From: Halicephalobus mephisto
Taxonomy: Eukaryota; Nematoda; Chromadorea; Rhabditida; Panagrolaimidae
Length of the DNA: 64,000 nucleotides
Reading direction: 5' to 3'
Assembly (NCBI GenBank): GCA_009193035.1
Contig: SWDT01000566.1
Location: 1-64,000 of the forward strand
The position numbers were made by a program, and so were the translations under genes. The notes beneath the pieces were generated by a model. The model was not told the origin of the DNA. It searched no databases and saw only the letters and a program-made list of their open reading frames with translations. Every line of letters starts with the position of its first letter. The stretch's first letter is position 1. Positions 32,571 to 43,634 of this stretch are shown piece by piece.

Positions 32571-33884
32571 CAGTACAAAACAAGGAAAATTTTCTGTTCG
32601 AGAATCTTTAATAAATTTTATTTTTTTCTAATTCAAATTTAAAATTTCTTTTCAATAAAAACATATGTAAAATTGTGCATTAATTTTTAAATATTCTAAA
32701 AATATAAAAAATAACAAAACTTTTGTGTTTTTTTAAATTTTTATTTTCATAAATGTTTAAAAAAGTAAAAATTGGAAAATGGATCTTGAACAGAAAAATT
32801 TTCCTTAAAATTATTCGTCATCGTAATCCAAGATTGATGTGTTTCCTGCAGAAATGAAATCCCAACTTTTGGATTATGTAGATGACGAGATGTCCGTTTT
32901 GAAACATTTAAATTTTTATTTAAAATTAAAATTTATATTTTCGATTTTTTTTATTTAATATTAAAATTTGATTTTTCTATTTAAAATTAAGATTTTTATT
33001 TTCGATTTTGTATTTTTTATTTAAAATTAAAATTTTTATTTTTAATTAAAATTTGATTTTTTATTTAAAATTAAAATTTTTATTTTTTATTTAAAACTTT
33101 ATTTTTCATTTTTTATTTAAAATTTCTATTTTTTTAAATTTGTTAAAATTGAAAAAATATAAATCTGAATAAAAATGACGTAGAATGATTAAATTTTACG
33201 CAAAATTGAGCTAGAAAATAAAAAATAAAAAAATTCATTCAAATGCTCTCAAATGGAAAATGAATTTTTTCTTCGAAAAAGTTTCAAAATTAACTTTTAT
33301 TTTTTAATGAATATCCATTAATTTACCAACGGAAGAATACCGACATCTGACGATTTCGATTAAGGTGTCGGATTTCCGTTCAGGACCATTTCAACCAATT
33401 TTCTTTTTTTATTTTCTTTAAAATTTTACGTTTTTTAAAATAACCAAAATACCTAATTACGAAATTACAGAATTATTAAATTTTATCAAAAAAATTTTTC
33501 GACTTTTATCAAAAAAATTTTTCGATTTTTATCAAAAATAAAAATTTTTAATTTTTATCAAAAAAATTTTTAATTTTATTAAAAAATTTTCTTTCGATTT
33601 TGTCCTGAACGGAAAAACGGTATTTTTTTCATATTTATTCCAAAATTGACTTTTTTGCTTTAAATAGAAGACTTCATTAGGCTGTTGTAGTTGAAATTCA
33701 TTTTCGAATAATGAAGTGTTTTTTTTTTTCGAAGATTTCTTGGAGCCTTTTTTGGATTTTATTTGACAGCCGTTGTAATTAAAAAGTGATATATCCTTTT
33801 TTGTAATTTTTGAACTTCCGGGTCTAGTAGGTGAAAGTCAAAAAAATAGAAACTTCAGTAATCCTCTACTGTAACTGACTTTTT
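32571..33884. other. AT-rich desert with a deleted relative of the 630 bp inverted repeat
   Basis: The block 33373-33480 (reverse) joins the first ~50 bp of the 17862 repeat (GTAATTAGGTATTTTGG) directly to its last ~60 bp (TTGGTTGAAATGGTCCTGAA), so it is an internally deleted copy. The rest is TTTATTTAAAATTAAAATT-type sequence. Confidence 0.5.
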
Positions 33885-34195
33885 TCTATTTTTTAACAAT
33901 TTCGGAGGTTTCTAGAAAATTCGGAAATTCGTTCTAGGACCATTTTGTAGGAAATTTTAAGTTTTAGTTTTCAAAGTACTGTAGTTCTAAAAGTTTTTAG
34001 AAAATTCAAAAATTCGTTCCGGGACCACTTTGTAGAAAATTTTAAGTTTTAATTTTCAAAGTACTGTAATTTTAAAAGTTCCTAAGAAATTCAGAAATTC
34101 GTTCCGGGACCATTTTGTAGAAAATTTTAAGTTTTAGTTTTCAAAGTACTGTAATTTTAAAATCTTTTCTAAAATTCTTTCGAGGATCGTTTTAT
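33885..34195 (+). repeat. Tandem array, ~88 bp unit
   Basis: Three to four copies of GAAATTCGTTC(T/C)(A/G)GGACCA followed by TTTTAAGTTTTAGTTTTCAA and AGTACTGTAGTT. Confidence 0.8.
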
Positions 34196-34534
34196 TAAAA
34201 AATTTTACTTTTATTTCTAAATTACCGTAACTTTAAACCATCTTTAAAAAATCGAAAAATGTTTAACAAAATTTAATTTTTTTATTTTTAAATTTTTATT
34301 TTTGGATTTGGTTTCTGTTCTGGTCGAAGTTGATGTCATTCGAAAATTGAAGATTTCCTGTTTGAAGAATTATAATTTTGTAAAAATTAAAACAGATTGC
34401 GGAGTTATTTCGACATAGATTTCAAAAACGTTAAAATTAACACAAAATTTAATTTTTAGTTTTCTATAACTCTGTATCCAATTTTAAAGATTCTAAAACC
34501 TTAATTTGAAAAAATCATTTTTGAAAAAAATGAA

Positions 34535-34835
34535 TATTGTCAAGTTTGAATTTTTTGGCGAAATGTGAATGTTGTCAAATTTGATTTTTGGCGAAATGTG
34601 AATGTTGTTAAATTTGAGCTTTTGATGAGTTGCGAAAGAATACTAAAATTTAAATTTTTGGCGAAATGTGAATAGATGCCAAGTTTGGATTTTTGGCGAA
34701 ATGCGAATGAACGCCAAATTTGAGTCTTTGGTAAAGTGAATGAACGCCAAAATTGATTTTTTAGCGAAATGTAAATAAATGCCAAAATAAAATCCTTGGC
34801 GAAATGTAAATGAATGCCAAATTTCATTTCCATAT
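34535..34835 (+). repeat. TTGGCGAAATGTGAATGAATGC minisatellite, locus 3
   Basis: Eight to nine copies of the ~35 bp unit. The first copies are variants with TGAATGTTGTCAAATTTG in place of the GCCAA arm. Confidence 0.85.
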
Positions 34836-35760
34836 TATTATGAATATTAAAAAACTATATGAAATTTTCCTAGAACAAATTTTAAATAATTTTAAATTTC
34901 TTCTAGGAATTCTAAAATATTCTAAAATTTTTATTTAATTTCGAAAAAAAATTCAAAAATTTAAATTTAAATAATTTTTTAAATTTGGAAATTTTAAAAT
35001 ATAATTTAAAAAACTGAAAACGAACAAATTTTACGAAATTATTTGAATTTTTATTTTTTAGGAATTTCTAGAATAGTTAAGAAACAGGAAAAAGGGCGAG
35101 TCGATGTCATTAATGAATTGCTTGAATTACCATTTTTCCAGTTTTATGAAGTCTACTAGTTTCCTGCGCGGGAATTCAAAAAACTATATTACTGTAAAAT
35201 TTAAGAAAATTTTAAATGAAAATTACTGTAAAATTTAAGAAAATTTTAAATAAAAATTATTGTAAAATTTAGGATAAAATTTTTTAATAAAAATTACTGT
35301 AAAATTTAGGAAAACTTTTAATGAAAATTACTGTAAAATTCAGGAAAATTTTTAATGAAAATTACTGTAAAATTTTTCGATGAAATTTTCCTGGGACGAT
35401 TTTTTAATTTTAAACTAACTTACAAAGAACTAGTCGATTACGGTAGTGAATTGCCTACTTTATTGTTTTTTAAATTTGTCTTATTTTACGCGAAATTTAA
35501 AAATCCGAAAAAAATAAAAATATTTTTTTAAATGTTACAAAATAAATTTTTAATTTTTATGAAATTCAAAAAAACCAGTCAATTTTAATTCATATTTGTC
35601 AAATTTCCCATTTTTCTATTGTTATTCATTGATTATTAAATTTATCATTCCCAAATTTCCATTTTTTTAAAACTCAATGTCAACTAATTTTATTTTTTAA
35701 AATATTCCAAAAATCGTTTTCATTCTAAACTTTAAAAATATTTAAAATAAAATATTTTTC
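34836..35760. other. AT-rich spacer with a ~36 bp tandem array (35180-35385)
   Basis: Five to six copies of ATTACTGTAAAATTTAAGAA then AATTTTTAATGAAA lie at 35180-35385. Otherwise low-complexity; the promoter of the next gene must lie in the last few hundred bases. Confidence 0.5.
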
Positions 35761-35762
35761 AG
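35761..35762 (+). promoter_or_regulatory. Probable spliced-leader acceptor
   Basis: TATTTTTCAG 22 bp before the ATG at 35785, with no upstream coding exon, fits nematode trans-splicing. Confidence 0.5.
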
Positions 35763-35784
35763 GGACACAAAAACACCAAAAAAA

Positions 35785-36090
35785 ATGTTCAGAGTAAACA
35801 GGCAACAAACATTTTTTAAAATTTCAAAAATTCGTTGTTCATTCATCTATCTTCTATTTGCCCTAATGTTATGGAACTCCGTTAATGGATATATAATCGA
35901 AGAAGATATTCCTTTACTTCCTCAAGACGGAATTATCATGATCCATCGTCCAGTATCCTTCAAACAACTCGCTGATACTCTTCCCTCCAAGAGGTCCCAA
36001 ATGCTCCGACTCGCCCGGAACTTGCCTCCTCAAGAAAAGATGTACCAAATAAGCAACATTGGCGATTTGCCAATGTTCCGATTTGGTTAA
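35785..36090 (+). CDS. Putative RFamide-type neuropeptide precursor
   Basis: One exon of 101 residues. After a basic N-terminus, residues 19-35 form a hydrophobic leader (FIYLLFALMLWNSVNG, likely cleaved after Gly). The propeptide contains a dibasic site PSKR near residue 70 and ends exactly in LPMFRFG, where the C-terminal Gly would give an FRF-amide. Cleavage after KR would release a peptide of about 31 residues. Long RFamide peptides with a single copy exist in nematodes and other animals, but I cannot match this one to a named precursor. An AATAAA follows at 36126. It faces the deltex gene tail-to-tail with about 150 bp between stops. An ordinary small secreted protein ending in FRFG by chance is possible. 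Confidence 0.55.
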   Translation: MFRVNRQQTFFKISKIRCSFIYLLFALMLWNSVNGYIIEEDIPLLPQDGIIMIHRPVSFKQLADTLPSKRSQMLRLARNLPPQEKMYQISNIGDLPMFRFG

Positions 36091-36242
36091 TTACTCCATC
36101 TTTGAAATCTTGTCCTCAATGTCAAAATAAATTATTTGGAGGTTCTTAAATACTCAAACAACATTTTAAAAAACCCGTTTATAAACGGAATCATACATAA
36201 ATGTTATCTGTCAAATCGTGCACGACAATTTTTCCTCCATAT

Positions 36243-37975
36243 TCAATTATTTAACATAGCTGGAGTAATGCCCAATTGTTCTAATTCACTTTTAACACGT
36301 CCATAGTAATCCGGATCAGGATAACCATAATTCAACGGACCTCCATTCATGTTAGTTTTATGGTGAATAACCATAACCGGAACATTACATCTTCCAGTCG
36401 TTATTGAGTCACCAATAGTAAAAGTATGTCTGTACTCAAAAGCTTTTTTCAACAATTGCAAAACCTAAATCCATTCATATAAAAAAGTTAATAAAAACAA
36501 TCCACCTGTTTTCCTTCTGTGTCATTCGGAATATATGCAGATCTCGTAGTTCCACTATACGGCAAACCCGGTCTAATATGATTAGGACCTTGAATTCCAC
36601 TCGGTATAGTATATGTAATTTTAAACCATCCATCCGCATCTAAATGTCCTGGAGGATTACCCGGAAGTCTTTTAACTCTCATCTTCGAATCTTTCGGTTG
36701 AGTACCAAGAGAAGGTGTATACCATTTCATGCACAAAGGACATTGCTTCTTAATATTCAAGCACTTATTGATGCATGACTTGTGAAATTGATGAATACAC
36801 AATTTCATTTGAACAACAGGATCTTCTTTAAGGTTATTTTCGAATCCTTCCCCACCACTAGAAACCAGTTCATTCAAACAAATAGAACAGCAACATTCCG
36901 GATCAGAAATTGTATTCCTCTCAATTTCGGAATAGATTTTAGTCAAAGTAGCACTTGACATTGTTTCATCCAAATCCCTCATTGGACGAGTAACACCAAC
37001 ATAGAGAATTTCATCATTATGCAATTGCACAGGTCTTGGAAACCTCTCATCAAGTACAACGATTTCTGAAGATGACGATGATCTTGGATTAACAACACTC
37101 GAAACAACTTGAATTTCATCATCATCTCCAGAAACCAACGACGATAAACCTTGATGTTGCATCGGTAACAGAGATTGACTACTCATTCCATGAATATCAT
37201 ACATTCCATAATCACTAGGAGCTCCAAATTGCGACGCTAGATCAGGTATACCCAAACCAACCAGATCACCGCAAGCATTATATAATTCTTCCATTGTTCG
37301 ATGAGAAAGATCCACGAATTTCAATTGTCTAATCTGTCTTAAAGTTGTAAAACTAGATATGGCTTCACACATTTCTCTACACGCGATGGATTTCGGCAAA
37401 TTATATCCACCTAGAATTTTTCCTAAATATAAACAATATATATCAATCCTAACCACAGCCAATTAAAGGCATAACTGCAATAATTTCCCCACTATCAATC
37501 ACAGCTTTCAGAGCTTCTCTGTAGACCGTCCTCATAGACCGACGATTTCTATGTTTTAGCGGAATAACCAATACTTTTCTAACTTTCAACGATTCCACCA
37601 TAGAACAATCAATCGATAAATGACCCGTATTATGGAAAAGTTTAGCCACATATAGAGCTTCCTGTAAAAATTTCATTCAATAATAAACTAACATTAAAAT
37701 CCTTACTGTAAATTCAGATCCACCAGTATTCACAATTGCTCTAGCAGCACCAACATCCATAGAAAACGTTTCATTAGACGAAACCACTACAACACCAGCT
37801 TCAATATCCGTAATACTACCCTACAAATCATCATTTTCCACTTTTTTAAATTAAAAAAATTACTTACCACAAAAAATTCAATACTTGTTTCCATATATTC
37901 ATGTCTTCCTATCATTTCTGGAGCAGCCATTGTCAATCTACCAGAATTATTTCCCATTTTTTCAGAGAAATTCAT
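36243..37975 (-). CDS. Macro domain-RING-deltex C-terminal (DTC) ubiquitin ligase
   Basis: Five exons (37868-37975, 37707-37820, 37454-37661, 36506-37422, 36243-36464) in phase give 522 residues. Residues ~30-195 read as a macro domain: IEFFVGSITDIEAGVVVVSS, then GAARAIVNTGG, VRKVLVIPLKHRN and IIAVMPLIGCGKILGGYNLP. A linker with acidic and Ser-rich parts follows. A RING finger lies at ~322-374 (CSIC, CIHQFHKSC, CPLC). The deltex C-terminal domain fills 385-520, with KRLPGNPPGHLDADG, TYTIPSGIQGPNH, YSGTTRSAYIPNDTEGK, IHHKT and YGYPDPDYYGRVKSEL. Deltex RING-DTC proteins are E3 ligases whose DTC binds ADP-ribose/NAD; macro domains also bind ADP-ribose, so this single chain joins two ADP-ribose readers to an E3. 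It lies about 220 bp downstream of the importin gene on the same strand, with a TTTTTACAG 16 bp before its ATG, as in nematode operons. Confidence 0.9.
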
Positions 37976-37989
37976 ATAAAAATATCAAA

Positions 37990-37991
37990 CT
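37990..37991 (-). promoter_or_regulatory. Trans-splice acceptor of the deltex gene (probable SL2 site)
   Basis: TTTTTTTTACAG on the minus strand precedes the start ATG by about 15 bp and follows the stop of the upstream same-strand gene by about 205 bp, the usual spacing inside nematode operons. Confidence 0.6.
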
Positions 37992-38196
37992 GTAAAAAAA
38001 ACAGTTTAAATCACAAATCCCCGAAATAATATTATTACTAATATCATTAAACTAATCAACACAACAATTTCCAATTAAACAAGAAAGCTAAATCCCAAAA
38101 GAAACGGATATAAACCATCCAATCACAGGGATAAATCAGTCAAAACCTGAAGTTCAATTATCGATTTCCGCGGCCAAAACAAAGAAAAAAGCTGTT

Positions 38197-41100
38197 CTAT
38201 TTGGAAAAATTGAACGACGAAGGAACTTTTGCATCTGTAAATTTATAACCTCCAGATTTCGAAACCATTCTAGAATTAACAAGATTCTCTTGTTGAACAC
38301 AATAATCAAAAAGTTTCTTCAACGCATCAGCCATTTTACCCTCAACGGCAGTTAATTCTTCAAATTGAGCATGATTAGTCGTTTGCAAATCTAAAAAATC
38401 TCTCATAATAAATAAATATTCACATAAAACTCACGTTCAAGACACTGTTTAAAATCAACATAAACGTTCAATCCATCTTCCTCGTGATCAAGAGGAGTAA
38501 CATACGTTTCCACATCCGTTTCTTCATTAAATGTCTCATACAATTCAGAATCTTCCGAATCAGATCTAATATTTTCAAGAATTGCATCTGCCGAATTCAT
38601 AGCATTAGCTTCACGTTTTCTTGATTCCCTTTGTTCCGTCTTACTTAAATGTTCAAGATACTCCAAAGTACCTTCATCAATATCATCATCCGAATCACGT
38701 AATTCATCATCAACACCACGATTCATATCATCATCATCATCTGATTCACCTTCATCTGATGATTCTTCTTCTTTCCTACGTTCTGCCAAAGCTTTAACAC
38801 ATCTCTCAATTCCTTCAAATAAATCCAAGCAAAATTCCATAACTTCTTTTGAATGATTTCCAATTGCAGGAGGTTGATGTTCCCTAGGAAGTCTCAACAT
38901 CAAACAAATAGCATATAAAACCATTTTTCTATTATGAATGCCTTCTATAAATTCCTTATTTGCAAATATTTCAGCAAATATCCACTGAACTGTTTCCATA
39001 CCAAATGGAGTTAATTCAGGTAAACATTGAACAAAAATATTAAAATTGTAATACATTGCAGAAATCAATACAACCAAAAGTTGTGGAACTAATTGATTTT
39101 CTGTATTTTCAAAATGTCCAGCTTGAAGACGATTCATTGTCATTTGCAAAATATGTGGAATATATTGATCAACCCTCCCACGACATTGAAGAATAAAACA
39201 TTCCAAGAGTTTAGCCGCATTAAGATGAGGATCAGCTCCAATTTCGAAATTTTTCAAAGTAGCATCACACATTTCAATCATCATATTAGCACGTTCCGGA
39301 ACACTTAGAAATTCCTCTGTTCCAACAACTAGATAAGAATACAGACATCCCATGTACTCAGTCATCGTAAGATTATTAACTTCACCTGTCATATCGAAAT
39401 GTTTCCGAATCATCGGATAAAACTCCCATGCCTTTGGAGAGATATTTTTCGTTATCAATGATTCAACCAACGTGACGGTATCTTCGTAAAAATCAATAGA
39501 TTCACTCTCATAGATAAGTCTAATGACATCAAAGACAATTGGCTCCAACTTAGCAGAAATTTCCGGATTATCATCAACCAAATCCAATAACGTTTGCAAT
39601 GTAGAAAGCAGTCCAATAACTGTTATACTATTGTCGTCAAAATCACCATCATTTCCATCTCCATTGATATTTGCAAGTTTCATGAACAAACTATGCTGAA
39701 AAACCATCGAAAATTATTGAAAAATACAGAAATAACAAATTTTAAGGAACAAAAAGTTGAAAATTTAAAATAACAAATTTTCAAGAAATAAAAAACTCAC
39801 AATTTCATTTGCAATATCAACTGAAACTGGAATAACTTCTTCAGGAAAATTCTCAATAATGCTATCTGCAATCGTCGTCAATTCATCCAAATTAATTTGA
39901 TTCAATAATCGAAATAGTTCTGTTAAAACATCTCTAACATGAGATTTAAAGTATTTCTCTGCTTTTTCTTTCTGACCTTCTAGTAAATCATTCAAAGCAA
40001 CACCGGCTTCAATTTTGACACCAAGTAATTCAGCTGGATCCCGAATTCTATCCACCAAGGCTTGTAGGGCTTCTTTTAAAATTCTTTCTGTTTTAAAAGG
40101 TACTTCGTCAGCCATCCTCAAGCAATAACAAGCATGTAACCTAACAAATCGATTTGCATGAGTCAACCGGGGAATAATATGAAGTGCGATGAGTTTCTCC
40201 GTGTCCTTTTTATACTTCCTTGAAGAAGCCAACTTCGACATCATGTTAGATACAACATGGAGGGCTCCATCAACGTCGCGATCATTTGTTCCTGGATTTT
40301 GCAACAGTTGAACAAAGTGCTGCAAAAGATGATCAAGAACGCCTTTCCTCTTCAATCCCGCTACCAAAACATTAGCAGCTGCAGCGTACGGTGAATGTAA
40401 TTCATCAAAACAATCATGTCGTTGTCGTACAAAATCTATTTCTTCACTTTCCCAGAGTTCTTCGTCATCTTCAGAATAGCACAGCAACGGGAATATAATG
40501 TGAAAGACGAGTTCATTAAAGTGGGGCTTCACAACTATCCAGATCTCAGCATGACTCAGAGCTTCAGACAAGTGGGTCAGGGCGAAGTAGAGATACCGAT
40601 CAGGAACGTACAACTTCTGGTGGAAATCCTGAAGGATTCTCATGAGAGATTGAATGATTCTAATGGCATAATGATCGAAATAGTGCTTAGCGTATTCTGT
40701 GTAGGTTTTTTCAACTTGTCCTTTGGCGCCATATCTGAAACGTCCTCATTAAAATTCACAAAAACCAAAAAACGGACCTGTCGAACAACTTTTGAACAAT
40801 TTTCATCGCCCATTTTTTACATTTCCAAGGATACTGCTCAGCTCTTTCATCTTCCGGAAATTCATTAATAGCCTCAGGGATTGGACGATCGATGACGCGG
40901 ATAAGTAACTCAATCCAGCGACCGAAGACTTCGACAGTAATGACTTCCGTTGACATGGAAAACTGGGTGAGTGTGTAGAAGACCTTCAGAACCATGTGCT
41001 CGAGAGGGGCTGTTTCCACGAGATTGGCGTTGACACAACTCTCCATTCGGGCATATATCAGCGGCAAAACGGATGTCATGAAATCCAGCAAAGGCTGCTT

Positions 41101-41630
41101 CTCTTGTTGTCTTTTGTATTCGTACAATTTCGTAAGACGGTGAGTAACTTGGAGAGCACACAACCAACTGTTGAAATTGTCGACATGGAGCATGGCCGCA
41201 ATACTACCGGGGAAATCCGGCCATTCCCTGGGGTAATCATGTCTGAGGATGTTCTGGATCGCCGTACAAAGATGGACCCGGATCGGCAGACTCGCATTCA
41301 TGATATGATTAAGGATTCCCTGTCTGATTACGTGCTTGTCTTGCTCAGACAGCGGAGTAATGTTTTCTTCTCCTTCCTCGATTACCCACACGCGGGAAAT
41401 TCCATTTTTGAAGAAGATGATGGCAGCTTGGCGAACTGGTGTCTCCAGTTCTTCGTTCATAGCTATCTGAACGAGTAGGGGAAGAAAGCCGATCATCTTG
41501 GAACTCTGAAATCCATATATGAACTTTCCTTCGAAATTTGACGAACCTCATCCAAGTAGGCCACCGCGTCTTTTTGACTACCTGCAACAGTAGTTGCCCG
41601 GAGAGCTTCAACAATCGTGTTTAGCTCCAT
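38197..41630 (-). CDS. IPO7: Importin-7/8-type nuclear import receptor
   Basis: Five exons (41547-41630, 40778-41505, 39801-40734, 38435-39695, 38197-38390), all in phase, give 1066 residues, close to the usual ~1040 of the family. The N-terminus MELNTIVEALRATT matches importin-7/8. The importin-beta N-terminal region follows (TPVRQAAIIFFKN, YPREWPDFPG), then long stretches of HEAT-type helices (WESEEIDFVRQRHDCFDELH, SPYAAAANVLV, SNMMSKLA, VRLHACYCL). The family's acidic loop is at ~910-960 (EESSDEGESDDDDD). Importin-7/8 are Ran-regulated karyopherins that carry ribosomal proteins, histones and signalling factors such as SMADs into the nucleus. Intron 1 is only 41 nt. The gene is divergent from HMG-CoA reductase (2 kb apart) and probably the first gene of an operon with the deltex gene. 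Family call is firm; orthology to 7 versus 8 is not meaningful in invertebrates. Confidence 0.95.
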
Positions 41631-43634
41631 CCTACCACCTAAAAGTTGGAAATTAAGAATTAGGCAACAGGGAGTCAGATTCCCGACACACAGGAAAAAA
41701 ATCCATATAAATCTACTTGAGCATAAAACCCCGTAAAACACGTTGGAAATTAGATGTACGACATTTAGGCCAAAAAGGAAATAAAAAATTAATAAAATTT
41801 CATTAGCAAAATTATCATCATTGGTAGAAAAATGGGGAATTAAAAACCCGAAAACTCAGGAAGCTGGCAATTTTCACTTTTCGCCAATCGTTTTTTGACC
41901 GTTTTTCCATCAGCAACGTGCGAATTTCCGACTGTTATGCTCACTAACAGTGCGTACAAGTCGTGTTTTCAGGACACGGTTGCTCCGTCAGGATTACTTT
42001 TTAGGCAGTTTTGAATGGCTTTCGGAAGAGCAGACTAAAAGTCAGTCAAATTCCAAAAAAACTGTCTCAACACGAAAACACGGCATGACAGCGAACGTCT
42101 GAGTGGCGTCAAAAATTGATATATCCATCCGAGGACGATAACTCGCGACCAAAGAACCTCCGGAGTTCCCGCGGATTACTAGTTAGCATTGTTGGTGTTC
42201 TTTAAGACTTTTTTGTGAATTCTATTTCTGTATTTTTTTAATCAAAGAAGAAGAGGAATTTTGCAGTTTTCCTATTATTTCATAATCGTTTTTGGAAGTA
42301 GCTTCGTGCGGTTCAATTTCGCAATTTGACTTTATTTTTTGTCTTTCAGAGTAAATTAGAATACTAGGATAGTACTGTAGGTTTTTAAAACATTATAATG
42401 TGGTTAATGATCGGATTTACGCGGTTTTTGCGTCATACTTGTTTCAACGATACTATGTTTTGGAAAATTTTCACTTTTGATTTCTATTCATCTTTTTATA
42501 TTTTTTAGGTAAATTAAGGTATCTAAATAGTTTAGTGGTGCTTTTTGGAATTTTACAATCTGGTTAATGATCAGATTTACGCGGTTTTTGTGTCCTGTTT
42601 GTCCTAGTATTGTCATATTTTGGAAAATCTTTACTTTTGATTTCTATTCATCTTTTTTGTATTTTTTAGGTAAATTAAGGTATCTAAATCGTTTAGTGGT
42701 TTTTTTAATTCTATAAAATGATTACGGACTCATTTTTCTACTCATTTCTATTATATTTATCCTAGCATTCATATAGTGTAAGAAATTTCCAGTTTTAATT
42801 CCCATTTTGTATATTTTTGTATTTTCCGAGTAAATTGGATTATCTATATTGTGTTGTATCTCTTTCGAGATCCTGGAACGTGATTAAGAATCTTTGTTTT
42901 TAGATTTTTTTGCAATATTTATCCCTATAGTTCTGTACTTTGTGGGATTTCCATTTTTGATTTAAATTTTTAAATTTTTTGTAATTTTTAGCAAATTTGA
43001 ATATTTAAGCCGTGTTTTATCTGTTTTGAAACTTCACAAAATAATTTAGAATTTGTTTTTTATTAAATTTAGAATGTTTAAAAAATTGCATATTTTGCGG
43101 AATTTTTTTTGATTTTTTTGTATAATTTTAAATAATCAGAATACTTTTTTTGTTTCTTTTGAAGTTTTTTTGGGACAGTTAAGAACTTTTTTGACTGGTC
43201 TGTGACACGTATTCTGATGGGGTGATATGTTTCGAAATATAATTTTTTTCGTTTTTGTAGAATATCTTTTGAGTCAATCAAGATTTCCAGATCATTTCTT
43301 GCTTTCGAAATCCTATGACGTGGATAAAAATTTATGTTTTTTTTGTTTGAAAATTAGTATATTTTCCGATTTTTTACTATTTGTTGGAATTTTCGTTTTT
43401 CGACAATCTGTTTCCTGAAATCGCGGTTTTTTTCATATATGAATTTTTAAAAATTGAATTAATTTTTTATTTTCGAACATGGATGAACCTTCGGACTTTG
43501 AATTAGATATTTGGAATTTTTTAACACAAACTAGAATTTCCGTTGTTTTGTTTTTTGTAGTTTTTTTTCAATCGCGATTTTGACGGAACTTGAAAAAGTT
43601 GTTTTTTAAATCTTTCGGACTTTAGATAAACTTA
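41631..43634. promoter_or_regulatory. Divergent promoter region of importin and HMG-CoA reductase, with a tandem array
   Basis: The part 41870-42200 has balanced composition and probable control sequence, including a perfect stem ACTGTTA/TAACAGT (41931-41937, 41945-41951). From about 42330 to 43480 lie five or more diverged ~160 bp units with AATGATCGGATTTACGCGGT, TTTGATTTCTATTCATCTTT and TTTTTAGGTAAATTAAGGTA. No exon for a membrane domain of the reductase was found here. Confidence 0.5.

Noticed and set aside
40416..41478. Long + strand frames over the importin gene
   Set aside because: Antisense shadows of exons whose minus-strand translation clearly matches importin-7/8.
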